From Perkinsus chesapeaki (Eukaryota > Perkinsozoa > Perkinsida > Perkinsidae), in contig JAAPAO010000164.1 of NCBI GenBank assembly GCA_013115145.1, positions 1-59,427 of the forward strand: 59,427 bases of DNA, given 5' to 3'. This document shows positions 17,841-29,493 of this stretch, one piece after another (within the stretch, counting starts at the first letter, position 1; each line of letters starts with the position of its first letter). The notes beneath the pieces are model-generated. The model was not told where the DNA came from and made no database searches. It saw nothing but the letters and a program-made list of their open reading frames with translations. Position numbers and translations under genes: made by a program.

Positions 17841-18487
17841 ATGGACCAACAGAAAAAATGGAAATAACACTGTAAGTGAAGCACTTAGGCTTGATAAGGG
17901 GAACTCGGATAACGAGGAAACTTCCAATAGCTGAGATTGTAGGACAGATGGATCTAAAAGCCAATTCATCAAATGATGTTTTCATGGCGACCTTAGCAAG
18001 CTTCGGGAAGTTTCCAGCGAAAAGATCAGGGTTGATGTAGCCTCCTAGGTGAGCCTACCAGCAACGAAGCCTTCTTCTTTCCACGGGAATGTGGTGGGAC
18101 CAGGTTGGTTCTCTCCTATTTTACCAGCTATCGTTACTTGTCTCGTTCGCTCTGCCTCCAGCACTCTGATGACCAACAGGCTATCGATGTCTCGTAAACA
18201 ATCGTACGATTTCCGCTGCATGCTCCTCTGTGGGGATTCCCAGGTGAGAACCCCGTAGTCATCGGCACTGCTGGCAGTCCCCTTGTCAAGACCTCCAGGC
18301 GCTGAGAATCATACAGTGTTGACTGGTGCTCGGTTTCGTTAAAGAATATTCTAGGCCTCTGCGTAAATCCTGCCCGACAATTCTTGGGACCTACTGGCTT
18401 CACCGCTTCCGATCGGGAAGGATTCTGCTTCATCGCTAGCGTCGTATCTTATCGGCATCATTTCGTGGGTGGGTTCCTAAATTAGGC

Positions 18488-21400
18488 TTATGTTGACATT
18501 TTCATCCGTAAGCTGCTGCCGCTGTGTACATGGTTCTCCTTGTCCCCGCTCCCACACACAGAGTCGCTCTCGGCTTCGACGTAATCATCTCGCTGGTCCA
18601 GCATCGCCCTGAGCTCTGCCTCAGTAATTTCGGGCTTCTTTTTCTGAACATCAGTAGGTCATCACCCTAGGCTACCATCCAGCCATCTACATACCTGTTC
18701 GCTTGGGGTTAAACCCGGAATGCTCCAAATAGAGACGGTGCCATCCAAAGCAACCGCTACTATCGTGCAGTTGTCAACCCATGACACGCCAATGGGCACT
18801 GCTGAGCCTACCAACTCGTATTTTCCCAGAAATCAACGGTACCATCGCCTCACCATATGATTTCCTCGATGCAATGCGCTCGACGTTAGTGGCGTCGACG
18901 ACTTCCAAAACACCCGTCGTTCTGTCGGAGTAGCACAGGAAGCGACCGCCTGGAGAGGCTCTAACCTACACGTAGATATGGCTACCGAATGATATCGATT
19001 AAGTTACCTGCTTGTCGCCGAGACCTCCTGCTCCTGAGGTTGAGATTGTGCTTGTTGCCGTGTAAGGACGGCTACCTGACATGCCACTATACACGTCAGC
19101 GTGCTACACGGTTCGATCATTAAGCTTCAATGACATATAGCGAAAGACATTATGAGCTGTTCGAATCGAACAGCTCATAATGTCTTTCGCTTTGATTATC
19201 GGGGTACACAGTAGGCTGACGAACCTTTGGGACCAGCTAGGATGTTGAGATCCATACAAACTTGGGCTGCCTTCGATGGCAGCCTCCAACGGTTATGTGG
19301 GTAGCACATGCTCCTCGCAATCTCTAGAACCTGATCTATATATACGGAGCTGTGGTATAGAACCGTCTATTTGCCTTCAAGGTTTGTGGTATTCTACTGC
19401 GTGTTCTGGCGTCAAAGCAAAGCACCTGAAAGTAGCATTTCTTGACCGACCGCCCCCTCCTAAACACTGATAGGCATATCACAGAATTCGTGACACGAAT
19501 AGACTCTTAGACGATGGCTGATAACGTGTGCGTGAAGGAGACTGTAGCATACAGAGGAATCAGTCAGGCTCAGTCACAGGTATCTCTTCATCCGAGTACT
19601 TGATTATCTCTGCTGCTGCACGTAAGCAGGCAAAGGCTTGGTATCTCCGCTCTTGCATTTTCTGCCTGCTGAGCAAGGTCTCTCGGATTGAGTAACCGCC
19701 GGCCGGATCCATTCGCGGCCGCCACGGTGCCGTGCACCATCCTAATAAAACTACTAACACTAACAAAAACCTGCCATACACCGTAGGCGATGTACTTATG
19801 AACATCCGGAATATTGCCAGATGAGGAATCGCCCTCAGTGCTGCACCTTATCCCTGTCTCTACGAACATGACTGTATCGATTGGGCTCATATGGCCATGG
19901 AAGACATCCTTCCTGGCGACCAGGGAGTCCGTCTCGTTCGCTTCCTCATTCGGGAGCAGCGCATTCTTGAAGGTCAAAAGATACCTAGGAAAAAAGCCGC
20001 CAAAATATTCGACATTAGCGCGCTTACGCCAGACCGTCGTGGCACCCTGCGGCGCAGTGACTGCCAAGAGAGGAAAGGTGACATGCTGTGATTGGTGACG
20101 CTCGGCTAATACCTCGACTGTATCTGCAACGCAGCACTTCTCAACGCCCATCACTAACACTTTACTGTATTGTTATGTCCTTCAGAGTCATCAACGTGGC
20201 TTCAGCGCTGATGTCAAAGATGACCAGAAACCCGTTGCTGTAGCCCACTGCTACTCTCAGCCCCTTATCGTTCGACCCGGCCTCTGTATTGATCTGAATA
20301 CGGTGGATGGAAGGAGGCGTACTTACGAGCACATACGACGTCAACACATGTCGCCGATAGTGTGGCATTGACGCCGTTGGCCCCACGGAGGAGATCTTCA
20401 GGGGAAATGCGAATCGCAAGGCTGACAGTCGCTCTCACAGGACCTAAGACGAATCCTAATAACAGCAATTGGAACAAATGTCACCATGTTGTTTGCGATA
20501 TATATACAGCTTGCCTCCGTCACTGCAACCAACGATTATATAGTTAGCTGAAGCAGCCACGCAGGTACAAGGTGCAGTAGGCGCTGAGGCCGTGAGACGC
20601 TTCAAAGAGGAGGCATCCTGATCCAAACAGCGAAAAGCTTCAACTGAAAGTGTTCCCAAGTCGGTTAGGTGAACACGCGGAAAGTGGTCCATGACCTAAC
20701 CTTTTCTGAAGGCGTCCAGAGCTACAGTTCAACCCATAAGCTAGACTGGGATTATGAGTGGCTAGCGGCCTTATGGCATGTGATGTAGCCTACCTGTTTC
20801 AAAAGATCGCAATGCGTGTCCAGTACACCGGCTAGTGGATTTTCTGCTGTTTGCAGGGCAATAAAGTGCCTAAAGAAGATTCATATTCCAGAGGCGCGAC
20901 TGATCGACAGTCATACCTTTGGAAACAAGCTCCAATGAGCCTTTCTCCGACAGGTGCTACTCGATGAGACTTTGACTGGTGCTGATCACCGAGAATGGTG
21001 CCTGCAGAAAAGGTCATGGAGCTCGAGATATTGATTTCTTACACCATCCGTTTTCTTGCAACGCCACCACTCGCTTGCGGAGGACTTTCAGATATACGAC
21101 AGCGCTTCGAGCTGGATCACCGGCGGCTTCCAGTCTTGTTGAGCCTGAACGACGAGTACTATAAAATGTAAGCGAAACAAAGGGAATGCTACGAAGACAG
21201 ATGTGGCCTTCAGTGAAGTAGACGACGCCATCACCGCTGCCGACGACTAACCTACCAAGAAACCAGAAATCGGCGCTTTCCGGACAGCGTACTTTTCATG
21301 ATTGTAGGGAGCTCGCTCCACACACGCCAAGCTGGTGATGATATTGCTCATGGCGCTTGCAGCACGGGCAAAAGCGGAGGACTTGGTGCCAGTGGTGGAG

Positions 21401-22457
21401 CGGGGAGTGAACGAGGTGTTTGCTGAAGTTGTGGACCCTGGGAATGACACGCGTATCCATCTCACAGAGGGCTGATATCTGAAACGGCTAACGGTATTGT
21501 AAACAGTGTAGCATTCCTATTATAGACCTGCTCAGGGTCCAAATCTTAACCATCCGTCCATGCCCGAACACAGCCCATTGATAGGCGTCTTCGTGCTCGA
21601 ATAATGGAGAGCTACCGACGACCTCAGCTGATGCACATGTGGTCGTGCAAATGGGCTGGGAAGGAAGCGGTGTTGAATTTGCCAGGACCCGGCGCCGTAC
21701 TTTTTTGATGCCTTGGCGAGCTGCTCCAGAGATCGACATCCTCTTCGTGGGAGGCTGAGGCCCGACTTTCCATATAGCCATAATTTGTTTTTGCATACCG
21801 CCTCCCACAGAGCAAAGATACCCGGCACTGCCAGGCAACCAACACAGAGAGGATATATACGGGGAATCATGGAAGGCCAGACGGAGCCTAAGGCGAAGGT
21901 GACAAGAAATTAGTAAAGACAAAAGTTGTACGTTGGAAGCCGCATCGATCCTTCAGAGCAAAGCCGATAGGGATCCCAGATATGCACTTCACTCATTTTG
22001 GTATGGCCCCTGAAAGGCATCTTGAACCTCTGAATAGTCCAATGGCAGTCGTCTCACATTCTGTACTGGCCCGATGCTATCAATCTTACTGCTGGCCCAT
22101 AAGCCATGCAGCTCACCATGTTAGTATGCCCGGTGTACGGAAACTGTTTGCCTAAAGTAACCGTAAGGAAGTTGAAGATGCTCTAGATCGCAGGGGAGGA
22201 GCTTGACGAGGCCCAGTTAGGCCTCACCTGTGGTGCTGTTCATAACAATGACTAAATCACCGCAACTGTATGCCACCAAGTCATCATCGATAAACTGAAT
22301 ATCGCCAAGCCTGCATGCTCCGCCTGGGGTCTGCATACTCGTTGCTCTCCCAGATAGCTTGGAGCATCTTCCGGAACCGAGCTGACGGAACTGCGCGAAA
22401 TGATCAGTGTGGATGGCCTACCAACAGTTGCAGGTCAAGTGGAGCGGAAGAGGCCAT
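18488..22457 (-). CDS. WD40-repeat protein (EML / cilia-associated type)
   Basis: This is a long minus-strand gene with many exons. The first exon at 22457 (MASSAPLDLQLL) is followed by a GTAGGC intron. WD-type segments in order: FIDDDLVAYSCGDLVIVMN (about 22270); GHTNMVSCMAYGP...LIASGQ (about 22120); MSEVHIWDP (about 21980); SPYISSLCWLPGSAGYLCSVG (about 21850); FGHGRMVKIWT (about 21560); VVGSGDGVVYFTEGHICLRS (about 21230); YIIVGCSDGGKLYIY (about 20510); VAVGYSNGFLVIFDIS (about 20230); GHMSPIDTVMFVET (about 19880); FLCYSDRTTGVLEVVD (about 18930); CTIVAVALDGTVSIWSIPG (about 18750). The last exon encodes an acidic tail and stops at 18490-18488. The 'IASGQ' then 'VHIWD' order near the start resembles EML or axonemal WD proteins, so a microtubule or flagellar role is plausible but not shown. 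Confidence 0.75.
19139..19191. repeat. Perfect palindrome, 26-base arms, 1-base spacer
   Basis: The arms are exact reverse complements of each other (core GAGCTGTTCGA-A-TCGAACAGCTC) in what appears to be an intron of the WD40 gene. This is long enough to be extruded as a cruciform or to form a very stable RNA hairpin. Confidence 0.9.
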
Positions 22458-23463
22458 TGAGACGGAATACCAGAATACAGGAAACTCTAACAGCGAAAGC
22501 GTAAAGTAGAAATGCTGGGGCCCCGGGGTGAGCTTAAGTGTCCCTCGGGGTCATCGAGAGATCCTAATCCTATGAAAATTCCGCATTAATATACGTTCCA
22601 GGACTGAAACGTCGAGTGTGTTTCTTGTGGAAGTATTTGGTGTCCCCTTTATGGGCCTCTTCATGCATTCGTCGGGCCCTGAGGCTCGGAGACCGCGAAG
22701 TGCTTGCTTGTAACCAATATTAACAAAAGCTTGTAGTCATCTAGTTGGGTGATTGACTCCAACTAGTTCTCTATAGTAGCACCAAGGCATTACTACGAAA
22801 AACGGAATGTCTACTGTCGGCCTTTGAAGTGCGAGCAAGGGTCACACAAACTCAATTTGTGGGTAGGTTTGTGGGTAAGTGAAAACAGTTTGTCAAACTG
22901 TCATATCCTGACGCCGTATGAGGGCAATATGACTCATCGACTTCCCCCCTTTTCGCGGTCATAGGCCTAAGCGTACGGCGGATACAGCAAGCACGAATAA
23001 GTGATCGCGACCTCATTCGGGGACTTTCATGTGCTAACATAGAACAGGGCATCACGTCGCTGCGATATGGTTTCTTTCGGAGAAGGCTCAGCAGTTAGAG
23101 AGTACCGACTCCCTCCACATACACAAAGAGTTAGACGACTCATCATAGGGGCCACACTCTCAGGATTTAGGATACAAGGGATAGTTGACAATCGCATAAA
23201 GTCGTGGTCATTCGTGGCATGTTATGCATCACGGCGATGACTATCTACATCATCGCAGCTGCATGCCGATCAGTATCGAGGTTTCTTATAGGTTCCTGAC
23301 TGGCCGAAATCGGGGATGCTCGCGAACCAGTACGTAATGATTGGGGGTCATGTCAACTATGACAAAGCAAGAAAGGAGTACGGTGTGGCTGCGGCTCGTC
23401 TCTATCATGGCCCATGTGAATTGACAGTATTAGAAACCTTCAATATCAGAAACAGGTCTCTAA
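22458..23463. other. 1-kb spacer between co-oriented genes
   Basis: No gene is supported. A short inverted repeat (CTAGTTGG...CCAACTAG) lies near 22740-22766 and another (ACAGTTT-GTC-AAACTGT) near 22887. It should hold the 5' end of the WD40 gene and the 3' end of the methyltransferase gene. Confidence 0.5.
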
Positions 23464-24465
23464 TCATGCTGCAACTGGGTGACACTTCTCACCCTCATCT
23501 TTTATATCGCATTCATCCTCAACCTCGGGGTGGGCCTCGCACACAATATAGTAAGTTGCGCCAAAGTGCTTGCGCTGAACTTGAAGGATCTTCATCCCTG
23601 ATTGCTTTACAAGGCGTAAAATCTCACGGTTATTATAGCAGCCGAATTTCTCCACGTGCTTGATCAGAGTGTTATGAAGATACTTTCTGAACAATGGGTA
23701 AGTGCTTTGCCCGTGCTCGAGTAGAAGGACTTTCCCGCGGCAGACTCTCTTAATCTCGAGGAGCGTCTCCGACGGATCCTCGAAGGAGCAAATGCCGAAG
23801 GTGTCAACCACGGTGTCAAAAGATTTGTCGGGGAACTCCTTCATTGAAGCGCAGTTGCCGCTCTTCAGTCGAAGTGGTATCGGATCCAACAGGTGCCGTT
23901 TCTTCTCGGCTGTCTCCAGCATTCGCCGACTGAAGTCTATTGCTGTAACAGATTTAACTTGCTTAGCATTGTAGAACCTGAAACAGAACACATGCCCATT
24001 CTCAGTTGCATGCCGGGATGTTCCGCGGTATAAAGCAACTGCCCACTGAAAGTTCCTCCCGGTCCCGACTGCCACTTCCAACACATCCCCTTCGGCATTG
24101 GCAAGCAGCTGTCTCCGCCATCTGGTCAGGCCCATAAGGTACTCATCCAGTCTAACCTAAGATATCCAAACCCTCGACAAAATCATACAAGCATGAATGT
24201 AAGCCATGTTGAGTTGAAGAGGGGTCAATGGCAAGTTGGGAAAAGGACAGAAAATGGGGAAGACGTGAGTCATAGAACAACTCACCTTGTAGTCCCATGA
24301 AGCTGCTACTTCGTCAAATATTTTTCTGCGTCGCTTCTCAGTTGGCAAGTCCTCGTCCTTATACCTCTTTTCCCGTCCCGCGAAGCCATAGTTCCCAAGG
24401 TACATCCCGCCGACCAGCACGCTCACCGTGCCCAGAGTGGAGGCGAAGACCTTCGCGTTGGACAT
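23464..24465 (-). CDS. OMS1/METTL7-like S-adenosylmethionine methyltransferase
   Basis: Exon 1 (24465 to about 24297) encodes a short start, a hydrophobic anchor (VFASTLGTVSVLVGGMYLGNYGF) and a charged linker ending WDYK at a GTGAGT site. After the intron the frame resumes VRLDEYLMGLTRWRR. Motif I reads VLEVAVGTGRNFQ, and an in-frame GT-AG intron probably separates it from YNAKQVKSVTAIDFSRRML. Further family segments are DTFGICSFEDPSETL and GKVLLLEHGQS. The LMG...R, VLE..VGTGRN, DTFGLCS-like and LLEHG series is characteristic of yeast Oms1, a mitochondrial inner-membrane methyltransferase-like protein. The N-terminal anchor fits that location; the substrate is unknown. Stop TGA at 23466-23464. 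Confidence 0.85.
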
Positions 24466-24691
24466 TCGCACCTCAACCGCCTGCTACCGTTAAATGATTG
24501 TTCAACGCTGATCCCACTGTATGCACAAAACTTATATCATTATTGCATTTCATTGATGAAGGAATAGAGCTGCATTAGAAAAGTTCATTAAGGCTTCTCG
24601 GCGAGGGACTGGCAGCCTGGAGCCAGACCGGCGAATTCGCTTTCGAGACTTTCGTACTGGGAGACACGCCACTGAAAAAACGATCATCATG

Positions 24692-24744
24692 TTTGCTACT
24701 TTCGTTTCTACTCCATTTGATGAAGTAGAAACGAAAGTAGCAAA
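24692..24744. repeat. Perfect hairpin, 21-base arms, 11-base loop
   Basis: The arm core CTACTTTCGTTTCTACT is followed by an 11-base loop and the exact reverse complement. It lies about 57 bases beyond the stop codon of the minus-strand HPF1-like gene, so it probably sits in that gene's 3' UTR or in the short spacer before OMS1. Short direct repeats built on TTTCGAGACT flank it on both sides (about 24650 and 24778). Confidence 0.9.
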
Positions 24745-24800
24745 GGCATGGGTCGGAAGCCCGCCTAGTGAACTTTCTTTCGAGACTATTACGCGATGCA

Positions 24801-26370
24801 TCACTGAAGAAAATATGAACAGATGGCAAGAAAGGAGGGCAAGAGTCTTGGCATTTGCAGAGGAGTACGATTTACAGTAGATTATTTGCAGTACATTTTT
24901 TCGGACAAAACACAAGCTCGTTCCTACCTTCATATGTGCCTCAAGGACGGGTATGAACTCCTTTCGGCCAAGGAGGTTGTAGGCATTACGAAGAATCGTC
25001 GTGAGAGGTTTTGTGAAGACTGGAGGGACGCCTGGCTTATCGGCGCAGAAGAGGTCCTGGCCGAGCTCTAGCCCCATGCCGAAATCTCCTGAGCGGCAGC
25101 AGCAGTGAAAACACCAAGGTAAATGCAAAGAGGCAACCTTCGTCGTTTCCTATGTTAGTCCAGGTAAATATCTCATCTAATCTTGATGTATCTCGCTTAT
25201 CCGGGGGCGCCTCTCGAATCTTATCCAGGATGCCCTTCAGCGCTTTGGAGCTCACCGGCAGTTCGCGGTATCCGACCTTGAAAAATATCTGTACCTGCCA
25301 GATGGAGGCCCACTCACCTCAGTGTGCTTGTCGTATGGAACAAGAACTCCCAGACCACTGAATGTCGTCCCCTGGGTCCTCCGCGTTCGAGCCTTCCATG
25401 CATTAGTTGATACCACTAAGTCACCCTTGCCGGTGTGCACCCTGCCAAGAAACCGAACGAGAATGCGTTTCAATCTGTAGGGAACTACACAGAACTTTCC
25501 CCCAGCAAGGGTAACTCAGTACTTAATACTAATACTATCCATTACTAGTTGCTTAAGAGTGCGCAAGTCCGGACTTCGGACTCAATTCGGAGTTCCAAAT
25601 TCTTGACCGGGAAATGCTGTAGCATACCATCTAGTACGTAGCATTCTTTAAGACCCACAAGACGCACACTCGCTATCTTGCTCAATGATCTTACGATTCG
25701 ATCGCTTCCACAATGCGACCTCCTTCGTCATGTTCTCGAGCTATATCATATACGAGCGATAGTAGGGAGTCGGAGGCTGCTCGGAATTTATAGTCTTCGG
25801 CGCGGGCGGCCACGAGCACCTGAAAAACCGGAGTCGTGGCCTTCTGGATTGCCAATGGCCTACACTAACAGGAACATCGCCTGGGCTGTCCACGTAATAA
25901 ACCCAGTGTCGGCCTGGCTCTCTGGTATCGACCATTATAGTGACAACTTCCGGAGGATCATAAAAATAACGCCACTCGGCCTGGGCTGCCAACAAAGAGC
26001 AGCTAGGATAATACAACGACCACTGCCTCACCAGCCTCAGACTTCTCCGCGATTTCGTGGAAGGGACCGACTAGCTTCAGGCCAATGTCCTCGAGTGCTC
26101 CACAAGGATCGGATGGATTCAATTTCGTACATATCTCCCATACCGTAAACATGGATGGAGGTGCCTAACCCACCCAACTTCAGCCGGAGGTCGAGTAGCA
26201 CAGTGGCTGAGCATGCTGACCTCTATGAGGTACTTCTCGCCAATTCTCTTCGTCGCCCCGGCATATTTGTCCGTTGGTTGTTCCTTGCAGGATTTCGCCT
26301 CCTTCACTTCGGTCTGCGCTCTCTCCGTACTGGACGCCATTTCGCTTCTACGTCGTTTGGTGGCTGCCAT
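24801..26370 (-). CDS. HPF1: HPF1-like histone PARylation factor
   Basis: HPF1 completes the active site of PARP1/2 and directs ADP-ribosylation to serine. Exons join in frame. 26370 to about 26221: basic start MAATKRRRSEM, ending EKYLIE. Then APPSMFTVWEICTKLNP...DIGLKLVGPFHEI. Then AEWRYFYDPPEV plus VYYVDSPGDVPVSVG. Then a short LENMTKEVALWKRS exon, then the exon ending LGVLVPYDKHTE, then FFKVGYRELPVSSKALK...RLDEIFTW, then NDEGDFGMGLELGQDLFC through NAYNLLGRKEF to HMK. A final GTAGGA intron appears to place the stop TGA at 24803-24801. YDPPE, RDSP-like, VGYRELP and NDE.D.GMGLELG..LFC match animal HPF1 in order. The Asp-Glu pair needed for catalysis in human HPF1 (D283/E284) is present; the following Cys is Gly. 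No zinc-finger domain was seen. Confidence 0.88.
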
Positions 26371-26517
26371 TATGATACAGTAAACTTCACAATCTCGGGA
26401 ATTTCCGGCGAGAGTTCAAATGCACCAGGAGTCCCTAGTGCTCAGACTGAACACGGCACACTGAAAGGTAATTATGAAACTTGCTTCATGTTAGGGCTTG
26501 ATAGGCAGAAGATCGAA

Positions 26518-29189
26518 TTAGCCACTGCGGATGGGCAGCTCTAACCGACACGTACAGGACTGCGGCTATCATCCAGCTACTACCTTCCTTCATCCTGAGC
26601 AGCTCGTCCTCCATGCATTGCTCCAAGTCCTCTGCTCTCTTCAATCCGTGCTCTACTACTGCATTAATAATGTCAACTGCTGCTTCAAGGCGACGCTCGT
26701 AGCCCTGAACCACCAAGCCGAAGGTGAAGGAATAGACGGAGGTAAGAGACACACCTTTCTGTCATGCACGGACTGATCAGTGCGCTCCTCCAGCTCGCGT
26801 GTTTCTTCCTCAGCAGCGGCGATGTCCTCAAGCAACTTAGATTTATTAGCCATCGACGATTCGTGCATGTCTCGTATTTGCTGGTCTAGCTCAGCTATTC
26901 GGGCCTCAGCGTCTTCTATCGCCTAAGTGCATCAGCGCTGCCCTCCGCACCTCCAACCACCAAGAGCACTTTCTTCTCAGCTTCGGCTCTGTCCCTCAAT
27001 AGGGCCTCTTTAGTGTCCTTCCACTCAGCCTCCTTCATCGCCACAGTCTTTATTTCCTTCCTTGCCTTCCTCAGCTGCTTGTCAGCTTGCTCGCGGCTCT
27101 CGAGATACTCGCGAAGGGCGTCCTAGTCGAAGGCATTGATACTATCCGAGCACCCCAACCCTACCTCGGCCTTAGCCAAGCTCTTCCGGGTATCCTCTGC
27201 TCTTGCGTCAATCAAAGACTCAATATTCAACCCAGGCTGAACAAAGCATCAGACCAACCTCCTACATGGAGCTCTCACCGCCGCCAGAGATCCGAAAGAG
27301 CGTTTCAAGAACTCTGAGGCCTCAGGGTTGAAATTGGCCCTGGGGATGGCCGGATGGCCTCCATTCCCGATACACTCGTTGAACTCATGACACAGCCTGA
27401 GAGGCAGGGAGTAGGAGCTCGAACGACCGACTCAGAGGCTACTACCCTTGCAGCTTGTTCTGCTCTGCCCGAAGTTGGCTCTCCTCCGCTAAAGTATCCG
27501 AGTCGCATTGGCTTATCTACCAACTACTCATATCGGAACACAACCCCCAAGGGCACACCAGTTCCTGTAGACCGCGTGTGTCTTGATCAAGGCGCTTAGC
27601 ACATGCCAATAGCTGTGCCAGGTCCTCGTGGCTGTACGTCTGGGCGTCTACACGTTCAGTGATCTCCTCGATCTGAACAGCCGCATATTCGACACCGACT
27701 CCGTACCGAATTGTCCTGCCTGCTTCCTATACTCTTGCTCTCGCTGTTTCTCCTTCTCTGTTTTCTTCTCCCATTTCCCTCGCTCCTCTGAAGCCTCCTT
27801 CTCGCGATGCCTCAGCACTTCAACTTCCCTTCAAAGAGCGTCAAGCCTTGCCAATGCACCCTACCTTACTTTGCCTCCTCCGCGGCATGCGCCCTTATCT
27901 CATCGTTCTTCTTCTGGTACTCCTCAGGATCATCCAAGTCTCCACTGTCCTTGATTCTCTCGACTGCTGCTTCATTTTCAGTAATTATTTTCACACACTA
28001 AGCAAGACCACAATGGCCCCAAAGCGCCGCTGTTCTTCTCCACCTTCTCTGTATCGCCCCTAAGCTCCTCGTACTCCTCCCGAATAATGCGTTCTATTCG
28101 ACCCAGCATTGCATTCTCCTCCTACCGTCAAGCGACTTCCTACAGCCCTAAGAGAGTCGGCCTACCAGAGTCTCTGCTTGCCCTGCTTGCACCCACGCCG
28201 TATAGGCACTGCCCAGTGCTTGCTCTCGAGCCTGAATCCAGCAACGCCCTCACACAGGTGTTGGCGCCCGATGGCCTACCCGACAGGCATCTGATATCGC
28301 ATTAACCCTTTCCTTCATTCTATCGGACTCATCCGCCTCCTCAACAAGCCAGCTGAGAAGGCCTAGTAGGGCCGGCCATGTGGTGATTGCACCAACGCTT
28401 GCTAGGGCAGACTTGGGAACGTCGTAAGGATACAAAAGCTTAGTCCTAAAACAATACACTGTGGACGCTGCAAGGGATGGCTTCTATAGGCGAGCCAAGG
28501 GTAAGCAGTTGTTGTGAATGCTACAGATAAAACAGAACTTGCTAGAACTGACACGGATGCCTAACCTGACGATAGAGATGAGATCTTCCGGAGTGCTCTT
28601 CTTGTCGGAAGAGGACACGACCAGACTGGGATCGATCCGCTCCAGTAGGAATTTACAGACGGCGAAGAACTCCCGTGTGGATGGGCTGTCGAACCATGCT
28701 GGCTTCATGCGGCTGAAAAATAGCTTCCTGCAGCCCAATACAGCGGCCCCAAGCGCCTACTCGGATTGGTAACCATGCTTGCTCAGATAGGCGTAAACAT
28801 ATTCCGCACACGCCTTTCGGTACGACTTGCTTTGCAGTGGCCTCTCGTCCTTGATGCGAATGGTTCCATCATGACCTAAACGCGCTACCGCTGGCCACCC
28901 CGGTGATTTGCGCACCTCTAGGAGGATCCACTAGGGCTGCCTGCACCGGCTTTGGACTGAGGGCAGCTTGTAGACCCGTGTGGCTAGTCGGCAATGCTGT
29001 CTGGTAGAGGTCACGGACCGCCCCACCTGCCGAGGCTGTGTCTATTAATTCCACAACATTCATACCCTTGCTGCCACTTCCAGGCTGCTGGCGTTTACTC
29101 GCGCTTTTCCTTGAAGTCGTTCTCGGAGCGCTCATCGGATTCATCGTTGTCCTCCTGGGAACCTTTTCACCTGGTGTTGTCGGGTCCAT
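26518..29189 (-). CDS. NDC80: NDC80/HEC1 kinetochore protein
   Basis: This is the microtubule-binding subunit of the kinetochore NDC80 complex. Exon 1 (from 29189) encodes a basic, Ser/Thr/Pro-rich tail (MDPTTPGEKVPRRTT...TTSRKSASKRQQPG), as in other NDC80 N-termini. The calponin-homology domain follows: IKDERPLQSKSYRKAC, YAYLSKHGY, FDSPSTREFFAVCKFLLERIDPS, then LLYPYDVPKSALASVGA-ITTWPALLGLLSWLVEEAD, the NDC80 signature (compare the human '...YPF..SKS....GAPHTWP...AALVWL'). A long coiled coil (about 28200-26600) ends GYERRLEAAVDIINAVVEHGLKRAEDL and closes with ELPIRSG at stop 26520-26518. The exon 1 to 2 junction is probably a 40-base intron starting GTGCGC near 28916. The HPF1-like gene begins only about 150 bases downstream. 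Confidence 0.88.
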
Positions 29190-29493
29190 GGTAAAGGCGT
29201 AAATTGAACCTCAGTGGCTCCTGCCGATTAACCACACTTAGAAGACAACCCAACTCCCTTGATAAGTAAGGGTATTTATTCTTCCAGCTACAAAAACAAC
29301 TCTACAAAGTAGCTTACGAGGAACTCAGAAAGAGAATCTATGCATAAAGGCCGGTCGACTGTTCCGCAGCTCTATTGAGTCGGACCTTATCAGCGACGTC
29401 ATCGTATGTCCTGAGACGGGAATAACATATCGGTTAATCTACGGTTATGTGCGCCCACTGAAGCTCAGTACAATGAAAAGAGTGAGACCGAAA

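Noticed and set aside
27628-28305. Series of plus-strand open frames rich in Leu/Ser/Pro
   Set aside because: They are antisense shadows of the NDC80 coiled coil, whose minus-strand motifs are clear.
28872-28925. A 13-base GTAG...TTTAG intron in NDC80
   Set aside because: A 40-base intron from GTGCGC to the same acceptor keeps the frame and fits local intron sizes better.
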